From positions 434,001-498,000 of the forward strand of contig NZ_MKVA01000011.1 of assembly GCF_001899075.1 (NCBI RefSeq): a stretch of DNA of 64,000 nucleotides, in the 5' to 3' direction. The notes under the pieces are model-generated. The model had not been told where the DNA came from and made no database searches. It worked only from the letters and a program-made list of their open reading frames with translations. The DNA comes from Devosia sp. 67-54. Lineage in GTDB: Bacteria; Pseudomonadota; Alphaproteobacteria; Rhizobiales; Devosiaceae. A program made the position numbers and the translations under genes. Of this stretch, positions 23,959 through 32,341 are shown piece after piece (within the stretch, counting starts at the first letter, position 1; every line of letters starts with the position of its first letter).

Positions 23959-24475
23959 AAATGTCGTCGAGCGCCGAGCGCGGAGGTTCTGCCGTCGGCG
24001 CTATCAGGGGGCGCATGCGATCAAACACATCATGCAGCATCACCACGACCGGCTGAAAATGCTCCGGCCCGAACATCGACCAGCTCAGGTGAATGGGCGT
24101 TCCGTCGGTGCGGATCAGCGAGAGCAGATAGTCCGGAATCTGACGGCCCGGCATGTACTTTGAGGACGGCGCAAAATCGATCGTATCCACCATGTGGAAT
24201 GTCGTCTTGAACATCAGCGGTGGCTTGTTCGCTGCCAGATTGCCCGTGCCCTTATAGTCATCAAGTGGCAGGCCGTTCTCGGCAATCAGTCTGCCATCAA
24301 TCCGTATCGTGAGCGCCCGCCTGATATCCACCATCGAGATTGTCGGTGTCGCATAGCTGTAACGCTGCCAGCCCGTCTTGAAGAAGCCCTGGCCCTCAGC
24401 CTCCAGCCAGCCGACCGTGACGGATTCAAGTTTTCCGTCGGCAGATTTCTTCGATGTTACTTCCGGATGCGCCAT
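23945..24475 (-). CDS. Unrecognised protein next to the coupling-protein gene
   Basis: A 176-residue protein, not recognised. It is soluble and of mixed alpha/beta character, with a run of aromatic-containing strands (around GFFKTGWQRYSYATPTI). The C-terminal helix reads FQPVVVMLHDVFDRMRPLI. The ATG at 24475 is preceded by GGGGGA and is preferred; a GTG at 24520 overlapping the previous stop would add 15 residues. Position between the coupling-protein gene and the HEPN-like gene suggests an accessory role of the mobile element. Confidence 0.65.
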   Translation of the reverse strand: MAHPEVTSKKSADGKLESVTVGWLEAEGQGFFKTGWQRYSYATPTISMVDIRRALTIRIDGRLIAENGLPLDDYKGTGNLAANKPPLMFKTTFHMVDTIDFAPSSKYMPGRQIPDYLLSLIRTDGTPIHLSWSMFGPEHFQPVVVMLHDVFDRMRPLIAPTAEPPRSALDDIFGDS

Positions 24476-24516
24476 GCGATCCCCCAAACAGCGCCCTTCA
24501 TGGGCTCCAATACAAT

Positions 24517-25989
24517 TCACGCGGACTGGAAAGGCAATCGGAACAAAGCAATCGGCGGCAGGTCCGGGATCAGAATGATCTGGCGGTGCGTTTCGCGGGA
24601 AAACTGCATGCGCACTTCGTGTGCTTCCAGCAGGCGACCGATCCGCTTGGTCTTGGGCAGGTTCACCTGTCGCGTCGTGTAGCCCGACTGCCTTCTGATA
24701 TCGTCGTCTTCATACTGCGTGTTCCCAAGGCGCTGCGAGATCATGTCCTCGGTCGCGCCGTCATTCAGCCCAAACACCTGAATGACGCCCGCATTGCCAA
24801 GAAAGGTCTGCCAACTGTCTTTGTAGTGGCGTTTGAGCTGTTGCAGATCCTGCAACACCGGCCACAGCTTCACACCGAATGAAGCGATGAAGCCCGCTGC
24901 GCGCTCAATCGGGCGCATGTAGCCAAGCGCCGCAAACTCCTCCAGCAGGAACAGCACCGGGAAATTGCCGTTGCCGGGGCGATACCCGCCCTCCGGCTGC
25001 GGCGCGCGTTCCAACGCCGACAGCGCCAGCGTGATAATCATGCGCAGCCAGCCGAAATGCGTGCCCATGCGTGACGCGGGCAGCACCAGATAAAGCGTCG
25101 TCTTTTCCTTGGCCTTCAATGCGGCCAGGGAGAAGCTCGACTCCTGCGAAATCCTGCGCATGTCACGCAGCGGCGCGAGTTGCGTGTTGGCGGTGCTGAT
25201 GATCGACACATATTCCTTCGATCCATCGTCCAGCCGTTTTGCGTTCGTCGCGGCAACATCCTTGAGGTATCCGAAATACGCCTCGTTGAGTTTCATCTCG
25301 CGGTACACGTCTTCCTGCACGTCGGTCGATGCGAAGAACCGGACGATGCTGTTGAGATCGGCCGGATAGGCCGACTGACCTGTTGCGAGGTGAAGGGCGA
25401 CCGCCTGTACGAGACCCTTGGCGGAGTCGCCCCAATGCGGCTCGGTTTCGCCGGAAACGATAAACGCATCCGCGAGGCTTGCGGCCTCGCCCAGGCGCTT
25501 GTCCTCATTCGTGATCTCGCGCAACTCCGCGATAGGATTGAACGAGGCGCTTTCATCCGCAAACGCCACACCGGTCCTTGCCGCTGCTTTCGCGAGCTTT
25601 CCGCGTTCTTTGACCTCGCCGAACGGATCGAGAATCCGGATATTCTGGCCCATCGCCAGACGATCCAGCGCCGTCAGTTCAACGAGTTCGCCCTTCGGAT
25701 CAATCACAATGGCGGAGCCGGGATAGTTTTGCAGATTGGGAACGATCACCGTCGCGGTCTTTCCCGCACGGCTCCCAGCGATGGTCACCATGTGGCGATC
25801 ATCGCCATATGCAACCTCTTGGCAGTCATCGCTCATACCCAGCAGCAGCCTGCCGGGCTCAAGAGCCCATTCCGGTCCCGACAATTCTTCGGGGTTCATC
25901 CAGCGCGCGCCGGGCGCTGTTCCATCGACCGTATTCCACGATCCACGCGGCGGGACGAATGGCTTCAGTTCCATTTGCGTATTTGTCAT
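24517..25989 (-). CDS. VirD4/TraG-family coupling protein
   Basis: A 490-residue conjugative coupling ATPase that would dock the relaxase-DNA complex to a secretion channel. Walker A is AGSRAGKTATVIVPNLQNYP (about residues 70-89), followed by the VIDPKGELV motif; a Walker B-like FPVLLLEEFAALG lies near residue 348. The usual N-terminal pair of membrane helices is missing; the protein starts directly with a soluble segment. That fits the shorter coupling proteins of mobilisable elements. It is followed downstream by two unknown genes, and the relaxase gene lies 35 bases upstream. Confidence 0.93.
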   Translation of the reverse strand: MTNTQMELKPFVPPRGSWNTVDGTAPGARWMNPEELSGPEWALEPGRLLLGMSDDCQEVAYGDDRHMVTIAGSRAGKTATVIVPNLQNYPGSAIVIDPKGELVELTALDRLAMGQNIRILDPFGEVKERGKLAKAAARTGVAFADESASFNPIAELREITNEDKRLGEAASLADAFIVSGETEPHWGDSAKGLVQAVALHLATGQSAYPADLNSIVRFFASTDVQEDVYREMKLNEAYFGYLKDVAATNAKRLDDGSKEYVSIISTANTQLAPLRDMRRISQESSFSLAALKAKEKTTLYLVLPASRMGTHFGWLRMIITLALSALERAPQPEGGYRPGNGNFPVLFLLEEFAALGYMRPIERAAGFIASFGVKLWPVLQDLQQLKRHYKDSWQTFLGNAGVIQVFGLNDGATEDMISQRLGNTQYEDDDIRRQSGYTTRQVNLPKTKRIGRLLEAHEVRMQFSRETHRQIILIPDLPPIALFRLPFQSA

Positions 25990-26024
25990 GGCGGTGTCCT
26001 TTCGAACTGAGGAGAGCGGAAGCT

Positions 26025-27359
26025 TCAGCGTTCAAAGTCGAAGTCGCGACCGCGCGAGCGCGGCTTTTCTGTCGGAGCTGTCTTGTCGGGGGCTTTCTCC
26101 GTCGCCCGATCCTGGGCCTGATCCCGGACTCGATCCTGCGACAGCGGTGGCAGGCCCAGCAGGCTGCGTCCGATGGTGCGGGCCATGTTCATCAGCGTGG
26201 CGCGCTGCCCGCGCCGCATGTCATCGATGCGCTCCTGCAACGCGCGGCGCTCGTCGCGCTGGGCGCGGTACACGCCCTCGCGCTGATCGCGGTCGCGCAA
26301 TACGCCTTCGAGCGCTTCACGCTCATTGATCCGGCGGATGTTCGCAGCACGACCGATGACAAAATCCAGCAGGCCGCGAATGCCGGTGCGGATACGCTTC
26401 TGGCGTTCGCTGTTTTCGCGGTTGCGGCGCTCTTCCTGAAGTTGCGCGAGTTTGTCTCGCTCGACCTTCTGCGCGGCGATCATCGCGCGGTGCTCTTCCA
26501 GCAGAGGACGCTGACGCTCGCGCAGTTCCTGTCGGGCATCGACGAGGAACTGATGGACGTGGCGAGCCACTTTCTGGCGAAGCTCAAGCCGGGTGTCGTC
26601 AACCGACTTGAACTGCTCGGGCGAGCCGAGACGTTCCGCGACGGCCTTGGCCGTGACGCCCGCCATGCGCGACACGGCATAAATCTCGCCATGCAGATCG
26701 ACGGCGACAAATGCGCGCCGGTCCCCCTTGGCGAGGAAGTACCCGCGCTCTTCCAGCGCTGCGCGGAACCCCGCGCCACTGTCCGAGTGCGTCCACGCAT
26801 CCCGAAAAATCTGCTTGATCTCGCGTGGATCGAGATCGAGCCGCTTTCCCTGCTGCCATTCCGCCAGCGTGAAGTTGAGGGGATTGGCCCAGCCGTTCTC
26901 CCGGTGCCCGTTCGGCAGTTCCCAGCCATTTTCGAGGTAGAGTTCCTTGGACAGGCCGTTCAGCCGGTCCTTGAAGAACGGCAGGTTGATCGCCTTCATC
27001 TGGTCGGCGTCGATCCGCGACCAGACAGCATGCGCATGCCGACGCCCTTCTTTCTCATGAACGACGAGCGCGAAGGGCTGGTTTTCGAGACCGATGGCCT
27101 TTCCGGCGCGCTCGGCAGCATCGCGCAGCGCTTCGATATCGACCTCGGCGTCCTTGGGCGGATTGATGCTCAGGGAAAATAGGAACTGCTTGCAGCGCGT
27201 CCCTTTCGACACCGCATGCGCCTCATCCAGCGCGCCAGCGAGATCGGACGCGGCGAAGCCACGCACGTCCTCCAGGACGACGTGATCGTTGTCGATAGTG
27301 TTCATCAGGTGCGCGGCCAGTTGGGCCGCGCCACCACGCTGAGACCCTTTGAGGATCAT
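26025..27359 (-). CDS. Relaxase / mobilisation nuclease
   Basis: A 444-residue relaxase that would nick oriT and pilot the strand. The metal-binding motif RRHAHAVWSRID is near residue 105. The N-terminal motif where MobA/VirD2 enzymes carry the catalytic Tyr reads GSQRGGAAQLAAHLMN, with His17 and no Tyr. The C-terminal half is a charged coiled coil (about residues 290-400). The ATG overlaps the MobC-like gene by four bases, so the two are translated together. oriT should lie just upstream of that gene but was not identified. Confidence 0.9.
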   Translation of the reverse strand: MILKGSQRGGAAQLAAHLMNTIDNDHVVLEDVRGFAASDLAGALDEAHAVSKGTRCKQFLFSLSINPPKDAEVDIEALRDAAERAGKAIGLENQPFALVVHEKEGRRHAHAVWSRIDADQMKAINLPFFKDRLNGLSKELYLENGWELPNGHRENGWANPLNFTLAEWQQGKRLDLDPREIKQIFRDAWTHSDSGAGFRAALEERGYFLAKGDRRAFVAVDLHGEIYAVSRMAGVTAKAVAERLGSPEQFKSVDDTRLELRQKVARHVHQFLVDARQELRERQRPLLEEHRAMIAAQKVERDKLAQLQEERRNRENSERQKRIRTGIRGLLDFVIGRAANIRRINEREALEGVLRDRDQREGVYRAQRDERRALQERIDDMRRGQRATLMNMARTIGRSLLGLPPLSQDRVRDQAQDRATEKAPDKTAPTEKPRSRGRDFDFER

Positions 27360-27835
27360 GGCTGATGCTCCACTACCCGTGGTCTGATCTGGCCCGAGGC
27401 CGCAAGGTTGAAGGCCTCGGTCGTGTTTTTGGGCCTGGGCAACGGCGCAGGGCGACGCTTGCCCAGAGCTTCGAGCAACAGCACGCGGATTTCAGCAATG
27501 TCCGCGCAGGCCTGTACGAGCTGGCCTTCGACCAGATCGGTGACATACAGGCTCCCGGTCTTCGCTGCCGCCGCCAGCTCGTTCATGCTGGGTCCAAGCT
27601 CGCTTTCGCCGAGCTTGGCGAGGATTTGGGCGAGGAGCCGTTCCTTGCTCCCGACGCGACGAGACGTGACACCAAATCCAAGACCGGGCGCAGGGCCGGT
27701 TCCGCCGAACAGCTCGTTCTTGATGAAAGAGGACAGCGACTGGCTGCCCGCCTTCTTTTCAAGAAGGGCGCGTTCGGCGAAGGTCAGGCGCAGCGAAAGC
27801 GGCGGCTGGCGGCGCGGGATCAGGGCATCGGACAT
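27356..27835 (-). CDS. MobC-like relaxosome accessory protein
   Basis: A 159-residue protein. The N-terminal segment (PLSLRLTFAERALLEKKAGS, then LSSFIKNELFGG) matches the ribbon-helix-helix style of MobC proteins that bind near oriT and help the relaxase open the DNA. The rest is helical. Overlap with the relaxase gene supports the assignment. It is followed upstream by a 250-base intergenic stretch that probably holds oriT. Confidence 0.75.
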   Translation of the reverse strand: MSDALIPRRQPPLSLRLTFAERALLEKKAGSQSLSSFIKNELFGGTGPAPGLGFGVTSRRVGSKERLLAQILAKLGESELGPSMNELAAAAKTGSLYVTDLVEGQLVQACADIAEIRVLLLEALGKRRPAPLPRPKNTTEAFNLAASGQIRPRVVEHQP

Positions 27836-28084
27836 TTGACACCCCTGCCGGTCGGCTGAGGAATATCGTCCTGTGCGGGAATCCCGCCAAGCCGCTCAAT
27901 TTCCTCATTCCATTCGGCTAAGGTGTCGAATACGGAGTTCGAAGGGTATCCTTCACTCTCCGCCATTCCTTGATAGCCGTGTATTTTCAATGAGTTAAGC
28001 TCCCGGAGAATTTTCGGGACTTGTGCACATGCATGATGCATGTGTCGTTCCGCTCCGGCCTCGGACACGAGCCGGGAGCGATCA
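27836..28084. other. Intergenic, likely place of oriT
   Basis: No gene is seen. The stretch lies between mobC-like and integrase-remnant starts, on the side of mobC where oriT is usually found. It contains the short palindromic run TGCACATGCATGATGCATGTGT (around 28023-28044). I could not define a nick site. Confidence 0.35.
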
Positions 28085-28230
28085 ATGGCGGCCAAGTGCG
28101 CCTATGTGGAAAAGGTCGGCGCAGTCTATTATGTGCGAAAGCGCTTGCCGCGGGCCTGGCAGGGGCGCGTCGCCGGCACGGTGTTGCGTCTGTCGCTGGG
28201 CACCAGGGATCGCGCCAGCCGGAAGTGGCC
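28085..28230 (+). pseudogene. Truncated tyrosine integrase (N-terminus only)
   Basis: The first ~44 residues (AYVEKVGAVYYVRKRLPRAW, then LRLSLGTRDRA) match the N-terminal arm-binding domain of phage/ICE-type tyrosine recombinases. After about residue 45 the family pattern stops: the core-binding and catalytic domains (R..H..Y) are absent and the frame runs into unrelated sequence. This is the scar of a deletion or rearrangement at the right end of the mobile element, at about 28220-28240. Confidence 0.7.
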
Positions 28231-28400
28231 ACGCGCGGATGAACCTCCCCAGCTCCTGCATGTCCTGATGTGTGGCAGTCGCCAACACATCCCGTCCCGG
28301 CAGGTCGATCAGGACCACGTTGTAGCCAGTGATCTTGCCAGGCAGGGTCTCCAGAATGTCCCTGGGCGCGCACTCGACCACAGTCGGGTTGTCTAGGTTC
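28230..28400 (-). pseudogene. Fragment of an unrelated gene, possibly ParA-like
   Basis: The minus strand reads PTVVECAPRDILETLPGKI followed by GYNVVLIDLPGRDVLATATH, similar in style to the switch/Walker B segment (VVIDxPG) of ParA/MinD ATPases. It has no intact start or Walker A and abuts the truncated integrase. The identification is tentative. Confidence 0.3.
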
Positions 28401-28524
28401 TCCGGTCGCTTTGAGCGGAGCCGCCGATCGCTGTATCGCAGCTCGGATGGCGTGCGTCGTCGTGGCGCTGCCGTGAAGGACCTGTCCCATAACGGTCTCT
28501 GCAGCGTCGCAGCGGCCGCACAGC

Positions 28525-28995
28525 TCAAGGGTCGACCGTTTCGCGCCAGCCGCAGGCGGGACAGCAGGTCTCCATACTCCCTTGATCGCTGACATATCGG
28601 CTCAGGTGGTACGCATTGCAGTTGGGGCACTGGTCGAGGCCCGATGCTGTGGTGATCGGTTCATACCCGGCAAGATCGACGAGCAGCTCAAGCGTGAGGA
28701 TGGCAATCCGCACATCGCGGCGGCGCGGCACGGCGTCTCGCTCCAGGGCCAGCACAAGCGCGACCATCTCGCTCAAGGTTGCCCGCAGGAATGTGCTTGC
28801 GGGCGGCTGCGCTGTGGCAGGGTCGAGCAGTGGAGCGCGAAGGGCTTCGATGCCGCGCCGGAGGGCGGGCAGGACGCGCAACTGGTCATCGCGGCTGCTG
28901 CGCGTGAAGTGATCCAGGGCCTGGCTCAGATGTCTGCGGGCATCAGCGAGTTGGCCGAGCCGTCGATCCGCAGCGGCTTCCGGAACAGCGGTCAT
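28525..28995 (-). CDS. Zinc-ribbon protein in efflux operon
   Basis: A 156-residue protein with helical N-terminal two thirds and a C-terminal zinc ribbon: CPNCNAYHLSRY and then CCPACGW. The family is not recognised. It overlaps the stop of the outer-membrane lipoprotein gene by four bases and so ends the macA-macB-nodT operon. A regulatory or metal-related role is possible, but nothing in the sequence decides it. Confidence 0.7.
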   Translation of the reverse strand: MTAVPEAAADRRLGQLADARRHLSQALDHFTRSSRDDQLRVLPALRRGIEALRAPLLDPATAQPPASTFLRATLSEMVALVLALERDAVPRRRDVRIAILTLELLVDLAGYEPITTASGLDQCPNCNAYHLSRYVSDQGSMETCCPACGWRETVDP

Positions 28996-30407
28996 CTGCG
29001 CCCCGGCGCCGCGCGTGGCTGGCTGGGGGCCGCCAGCGCCGACGGCGCGGTCGTGCCGCCGATGGCGCGATAGAGGGTGGATTCGTTGACCAGTTGGGCC
29101 AGCCGATTGCTCGTCAGCGCCGTTTCCGCTGCCCGGCGTCGCTCTTGCGCATCGAGCCAGACGCGAAGCGCGACCGCGCCTGCCTTGTAGCGGGCTTCGG
29201 TCAGGTGCTCGACCTCCTTGGCGGCGGCCAATATGGCGGCAAGACGCCTGGCCTTGGCGGCCAGCTCCACTCTTGCTCCAAGGGCGTTGGCAACATCGGT
29301 GAGGGCATTGAGCAGCGCGCTGCGGAACGCCACCACGGCCTCTTGGTATTGTGCCTGCGACACGCGCACGGTGAGGTTCATATCCTTGAAGTTCAGGAAT
29401 GGCAGCACCAGCCCCGTCCCCAGTGAGCCGACCGGGTTGCTGAGGAAGCTGAGCAGGGCATTGCTGCTGCCGAGGCTGCCGGTCAACGACAGTGTCGGGT
29501 AGAAGCTGGCGCGGGTGGCGTCGACACCGCGGAGGCTGCCGCGCAGCCGCAGCTCGGCCGCCTGCAGATCAGGCCGCCGCGCCAGAAGGCTTGCCGGTAC
29601 ACCGGCCCGGATCGCCGGAATCGCGCGGCTGGGAAGCGCTTGCGGTTCGGGAACCGGGCTTGGAGCGCCGTTGAGCAGCACACCAAGTGTATTGCGCAGG
29701 ACCAGTCGCGATTGGCGCAGTTCGTCCAGAGCAATTGCCTGCGTCTCTACGGTCTGCTCGACCTCCCTGAGCTCGAGGTCGGACGCCGCGCCGGCGGACT
29801 GCTGGCTGACGATGAGCGCCTGGGCTTGCCGCGCGTAGCTAAGGCTTTGCTCGCCGGAGGCGATCAGCTGGTTGGTGTGGGCGAGACGCCAGTAGGTTTC
29901 GATCGTCGTGCTGATGACCGCCAGACGCGCTGCGGCGAGATCCTGCTCGGTTGCAAGCGCCTCGAACGCTGCCGCGTCGCGCTGCGCCGCAAGCCTGCCC
30001 CACAGATCGACCTCGTAGGCGACAGTGGTCGAAAACGAGGCGTTGCCGTTGGTGGCGGTGATGTCGTCGAGCGGCACAGATACACCGGTCGAGGCATTGC
30101 CACTGAGCTTGGGGACTGTGCCGTTCGCCGCAAGGCCGTATTGCAGTCGCGTCCGCTGCACACGCAAAGCCGCGGCCGCCAGGTCGTTATTTTGGTTCAG
30201 CACCACTGTCAGCAGCCGGTTGAGCTGCGCGTCGCCAAAGACACGCCACCAGCCATCGGCCGCGATACCCTTGGCATCGGCCTGGCTGGACCAGGTCGAA
30301 CCGTGAGGCATTGGCGGCCGCACATACGGTGTGACCAGGGTGCTGCAGCCCGACAGGAGCACAGCAGCAAACATCGCAGCAAGTCTCGGCGTGACGCTCA
30401 CATTCAT
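28992..30407 (-). CDS. NodT-type outer membrane efflux lipoprotein (TolC family)
   Basis: A 471-residue outer-membrane channel subunit. The N-terminus is a lipoprotein signal with lipobox LLSGC (lipidated Cys21). The family's two repeated coiled-coil regions follow (for example ALRVQRTRLQYGLAANGTVP near residue 82 and AELRLRGSLRGVDATRASFY near residue 287). It would form the exit duct for the MacAB pump encoded just upstream; its start overlaps the macB stop by four bases (ATGA-type coupling). Confidence 0.93.
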   Translation of the reverse strand: MNVSVTPRLAAMFAAVLLSGCSTLVTPYVRPPMPHGSTWSSQADAKGIAADGWWRVFGDAQLNRLLTVVLNQNNDLAAAALRVQRTRLQYGLAANGTVPKLSGNASTGVSVPLDDITATNGNASFSTTVAYEVDLWGRLAAQRDAAAFEALATEQDLAAARLAVISTTIETYWRLAHTNQLIASGEQSLSYARQAQALIVSQQSAGAASDLELREVEQTVETQAIALDELRQSRLVLRNTLGVLLNGAPSPVPEPQALPSRAIPAIRAGVPASLLARRPDLQAAELRLRGSLRGVDATRASFYPTLSLTGSLGSSNALLSFLSNPVGSLGTGLVLPFLNFKDMNLTVRVSQAQYQEAVVAFRSALLNALTDVANALGARVELAAKARRLAAILAAAKEVEHLTEARYKAGAVALRVWLDAQERRRAAETALTSNRLAQLVNESTLYRAIGGTTAPSALAAPSQPRAAPGRR

Positions 30408-32341
30408 TCTCTCGATAAGGCATCGACCGGATTGAGCCGTGCCGCGTTGCGGGCGGGAAGAAAGCCAAAGCTGAGCCCGATCAGGATTGCCGTGGCGCAG
30501 GCGACGACGATTGATGCCGGGGAAAAGATCATCGGGAAGGAGCTGTCGGCGGTGCCGAACACCCAGCCGACGGCGAGCGCCAGAACGACGCCGATTGCGG
30601 CACCGGCGATGCAGACCGTGACGGCCTCGATCAGAAACTGCAGCATGATGTCGGCGCGCCGCGCTCCCACCGCTACGCGCAGGCCGATCTCCTTGGTGCG
30701 CTCGGTCACCGAGACCAGCATGATGTTCATCACGCCGATGCCACCAACGAGCAGAGCAATGGCGGCGACCGCAGAAATGAGCAGCGACATGCTGCGTGCC
30801 GTCTGCTGCATGGCCTTGCGCAGCTGGTCGCTGTTGAAAATGTAGAAGTCCTTGCTGCCATGACGAAAGGTCAGCAGCTTGACCATCGCCGCTTCGGCCG
30901 TGCGCGTATCGACCGCATCGGTGACCCGGATGGTGAGGGCCTGAAGCGCGCGTGTGCCGACGATTCGCTCCTGCACGGTGGTGTACGGCAGGTAGACCTG
31001 CAGGCCCGCGCCGCTGCCGCCTCGCGGCGCTTCGACACCCACGACCACGACCGGTACGCCCTGCACCATGATCGTCTGTCCGATCGGCTCGTCGCGATCG
31101 CCGAACAGGCGTCGCCGCAGATTGTCGTCGATGACGGCCAGTTGCAGGCCCTGTGCCACGGCGGGGGCCTCAAAGGCGGCTCCGGTGGACAGTCTGCGGC
31201 CGTTGACGCGGAAGTAGCTCTCGCTTACGCCTGCAATAGTGGCGTTCACCGAAAGATTTCTGAAGCGCACGCGGCCGCTCGACGAGACTTCTGCCGTGAC
31301 GCTGTCGACGTAGGGCTGGCGGGCGAGTGCCTCTCCGTCTGTTGGGACGAGCGTGGTGATCTGCGCGGCATCTTCGTCGCCCCAGTCCTTGCCCGGGTAG
31401 GCAGTGATCGTGCTGGCCCCTAGTTCGCTGATCTGCCTCAGGACACGCTGCTGCGACCCCTCACCGAGTGCGACCACGGCGACGACAGCGGCGATGCCGA
31501 TGACGATCCCCAGCATGGTCAGGACCGTCCGTGCGCGATGTGCCGTCATCGCCCGGAGCGCCATCGGAAACGCTTCGCTCAGACGCCGGCGATAGCCCTG
31601 CCAGAGTCCGACCGACTTGGGGTCCTGAAGCGCGAGTCCCTTCGGCACGCCGGCGTCCGGCCGGCGGCAGTCGGCGACAAGATGTCCGTCCTTCATCTCG
31701 ATGATGCGGTCGGCATGTTGCGCCACCGTCATGTCGTGGGTGACGAGGATGACTGTGTGCCCAGCGACGTGCAATTCCTTCAGGATGGCCATGACCGCTT
31801 CGCCGCTGCGGCTGTCGAGCGCGCCGGTCGGCTCGTCTGCGAGGATGATTTCGCCGCCGTTCATCAGCGCACGCGCGATGGAGACGCGCTGTTGCTGGCC
31901 GCCCGAGAGCTGGTTGGGCCGGTGGCCCGCGCGATCACCGAGGCCGAGACGAGACAAGAGCTCGCCAGCCCGCTTGCGGCGTGCCCGCTTGTCGATCCCG
32001 GCATAGATGGACGGAACTTCGACATTGCCTGCCGCCGTGAGATCGCTCAACAGGTGATAGCGCTGGAAGATGAAGCCGAAATGTTCCCGCCGCAGCCGCG
32101 CCAGTGCGTCCGTGGACAACCCCGACGTCTCTTCGCCGCCGATCCGGTAGCTGCCCGAGCTCGGTTGGTCCAGGCAGCCGAGGATGTTCATCAGCGTCGA
32201 CTTGCCCGATCCGCTAGCGCCAACGATGGCAACCATCTCGCCCGCTTCGATGCTGAGGCTGACGCCACCGAGCGCCGTCACGGTTTCGTCGCCCGCCTGA
32301 TAGACGCGTGTCACATTGACGATTTCGATGAGATCAGCCAA
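30404..32341 (-). CDS. macB: MacB-type ABC transporter, ATPase-permease fusion
   Basis: About 645 residues. The N-terminal ATPase domain has Walker A GASGSGKST (about residues 40-48), signature LSGGQQQR and Walker B ILADEPTGALD. A membrane helix (about residue 285), a large periplasmic domain and three C-terminal helices of the FtsX/MacB fold follow. With MacA and a TolC-like protein it expels macrolides, peptides or lipids as a mechanotransmission pump. I prefer the TTG at 32341 (product MADLIEIVNV), which overlaps the macA stop; an ATG at 32368 lies further inside macA. Confidence 0.94.
   Translation of the reverse strand: MADLIEIVNVTRVYQAGDETVTALGGVSLSIEAGEMVAIVGASGSGKSTLMNILGCLDQPSSGSYRIGGEETSGLSTDALARLRREHFGFIFQRYHLLSDLTAAGNVEVPSIYAGIDKRARRKRAGELLSRLGLGDRAGHRPNQLSGGQQQRVSIARALMNGGEIILADEPTGALDSRSGEAVMAILKELHVAGHTVILVTHDMTVAQHADRIIEMKDGHLVADCRRPDAGVPKGLALQDPKSVGLWQGYRRRLSEAFPMALRAMTAHRARTVLTMLGIVIGIAAVVAVVALGEGSQQRVLRQISELGASTITAYPGKDWGDEDAAQITTLVPTDGEALARQPYVDSVTAEVSSSGRVRFRNLSVNATIAGVSESYFRVNGRRLSTGAAFEAPAVAQGLQLAVIDDNLRRRLFGDRDEPIGQTIMVQGVPVVVVGVEAPRGGSGAGLQVYLPYTTVQERIVGTRALQALTIRVTDAVDTRTAEAAMVKLLTFRHGSKDFYIFNSDQLRKAMQQTARSMSLLISAVAAIALLVGGIGVMNIMLVSVTERTKEIGLRVAVGARRADIMLQFLIEAVTVCIAGAAIGVVLALAVGWVFGTADSSFPMIFSPASIVVACATAILIGLSFGFLPARNAARLNPVDALSRE

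Noticed and set aside
27836-28084. Defined oriT
   Set aside because: Only a short palindromic run and position support it; no nick-site sequence could be recognised.
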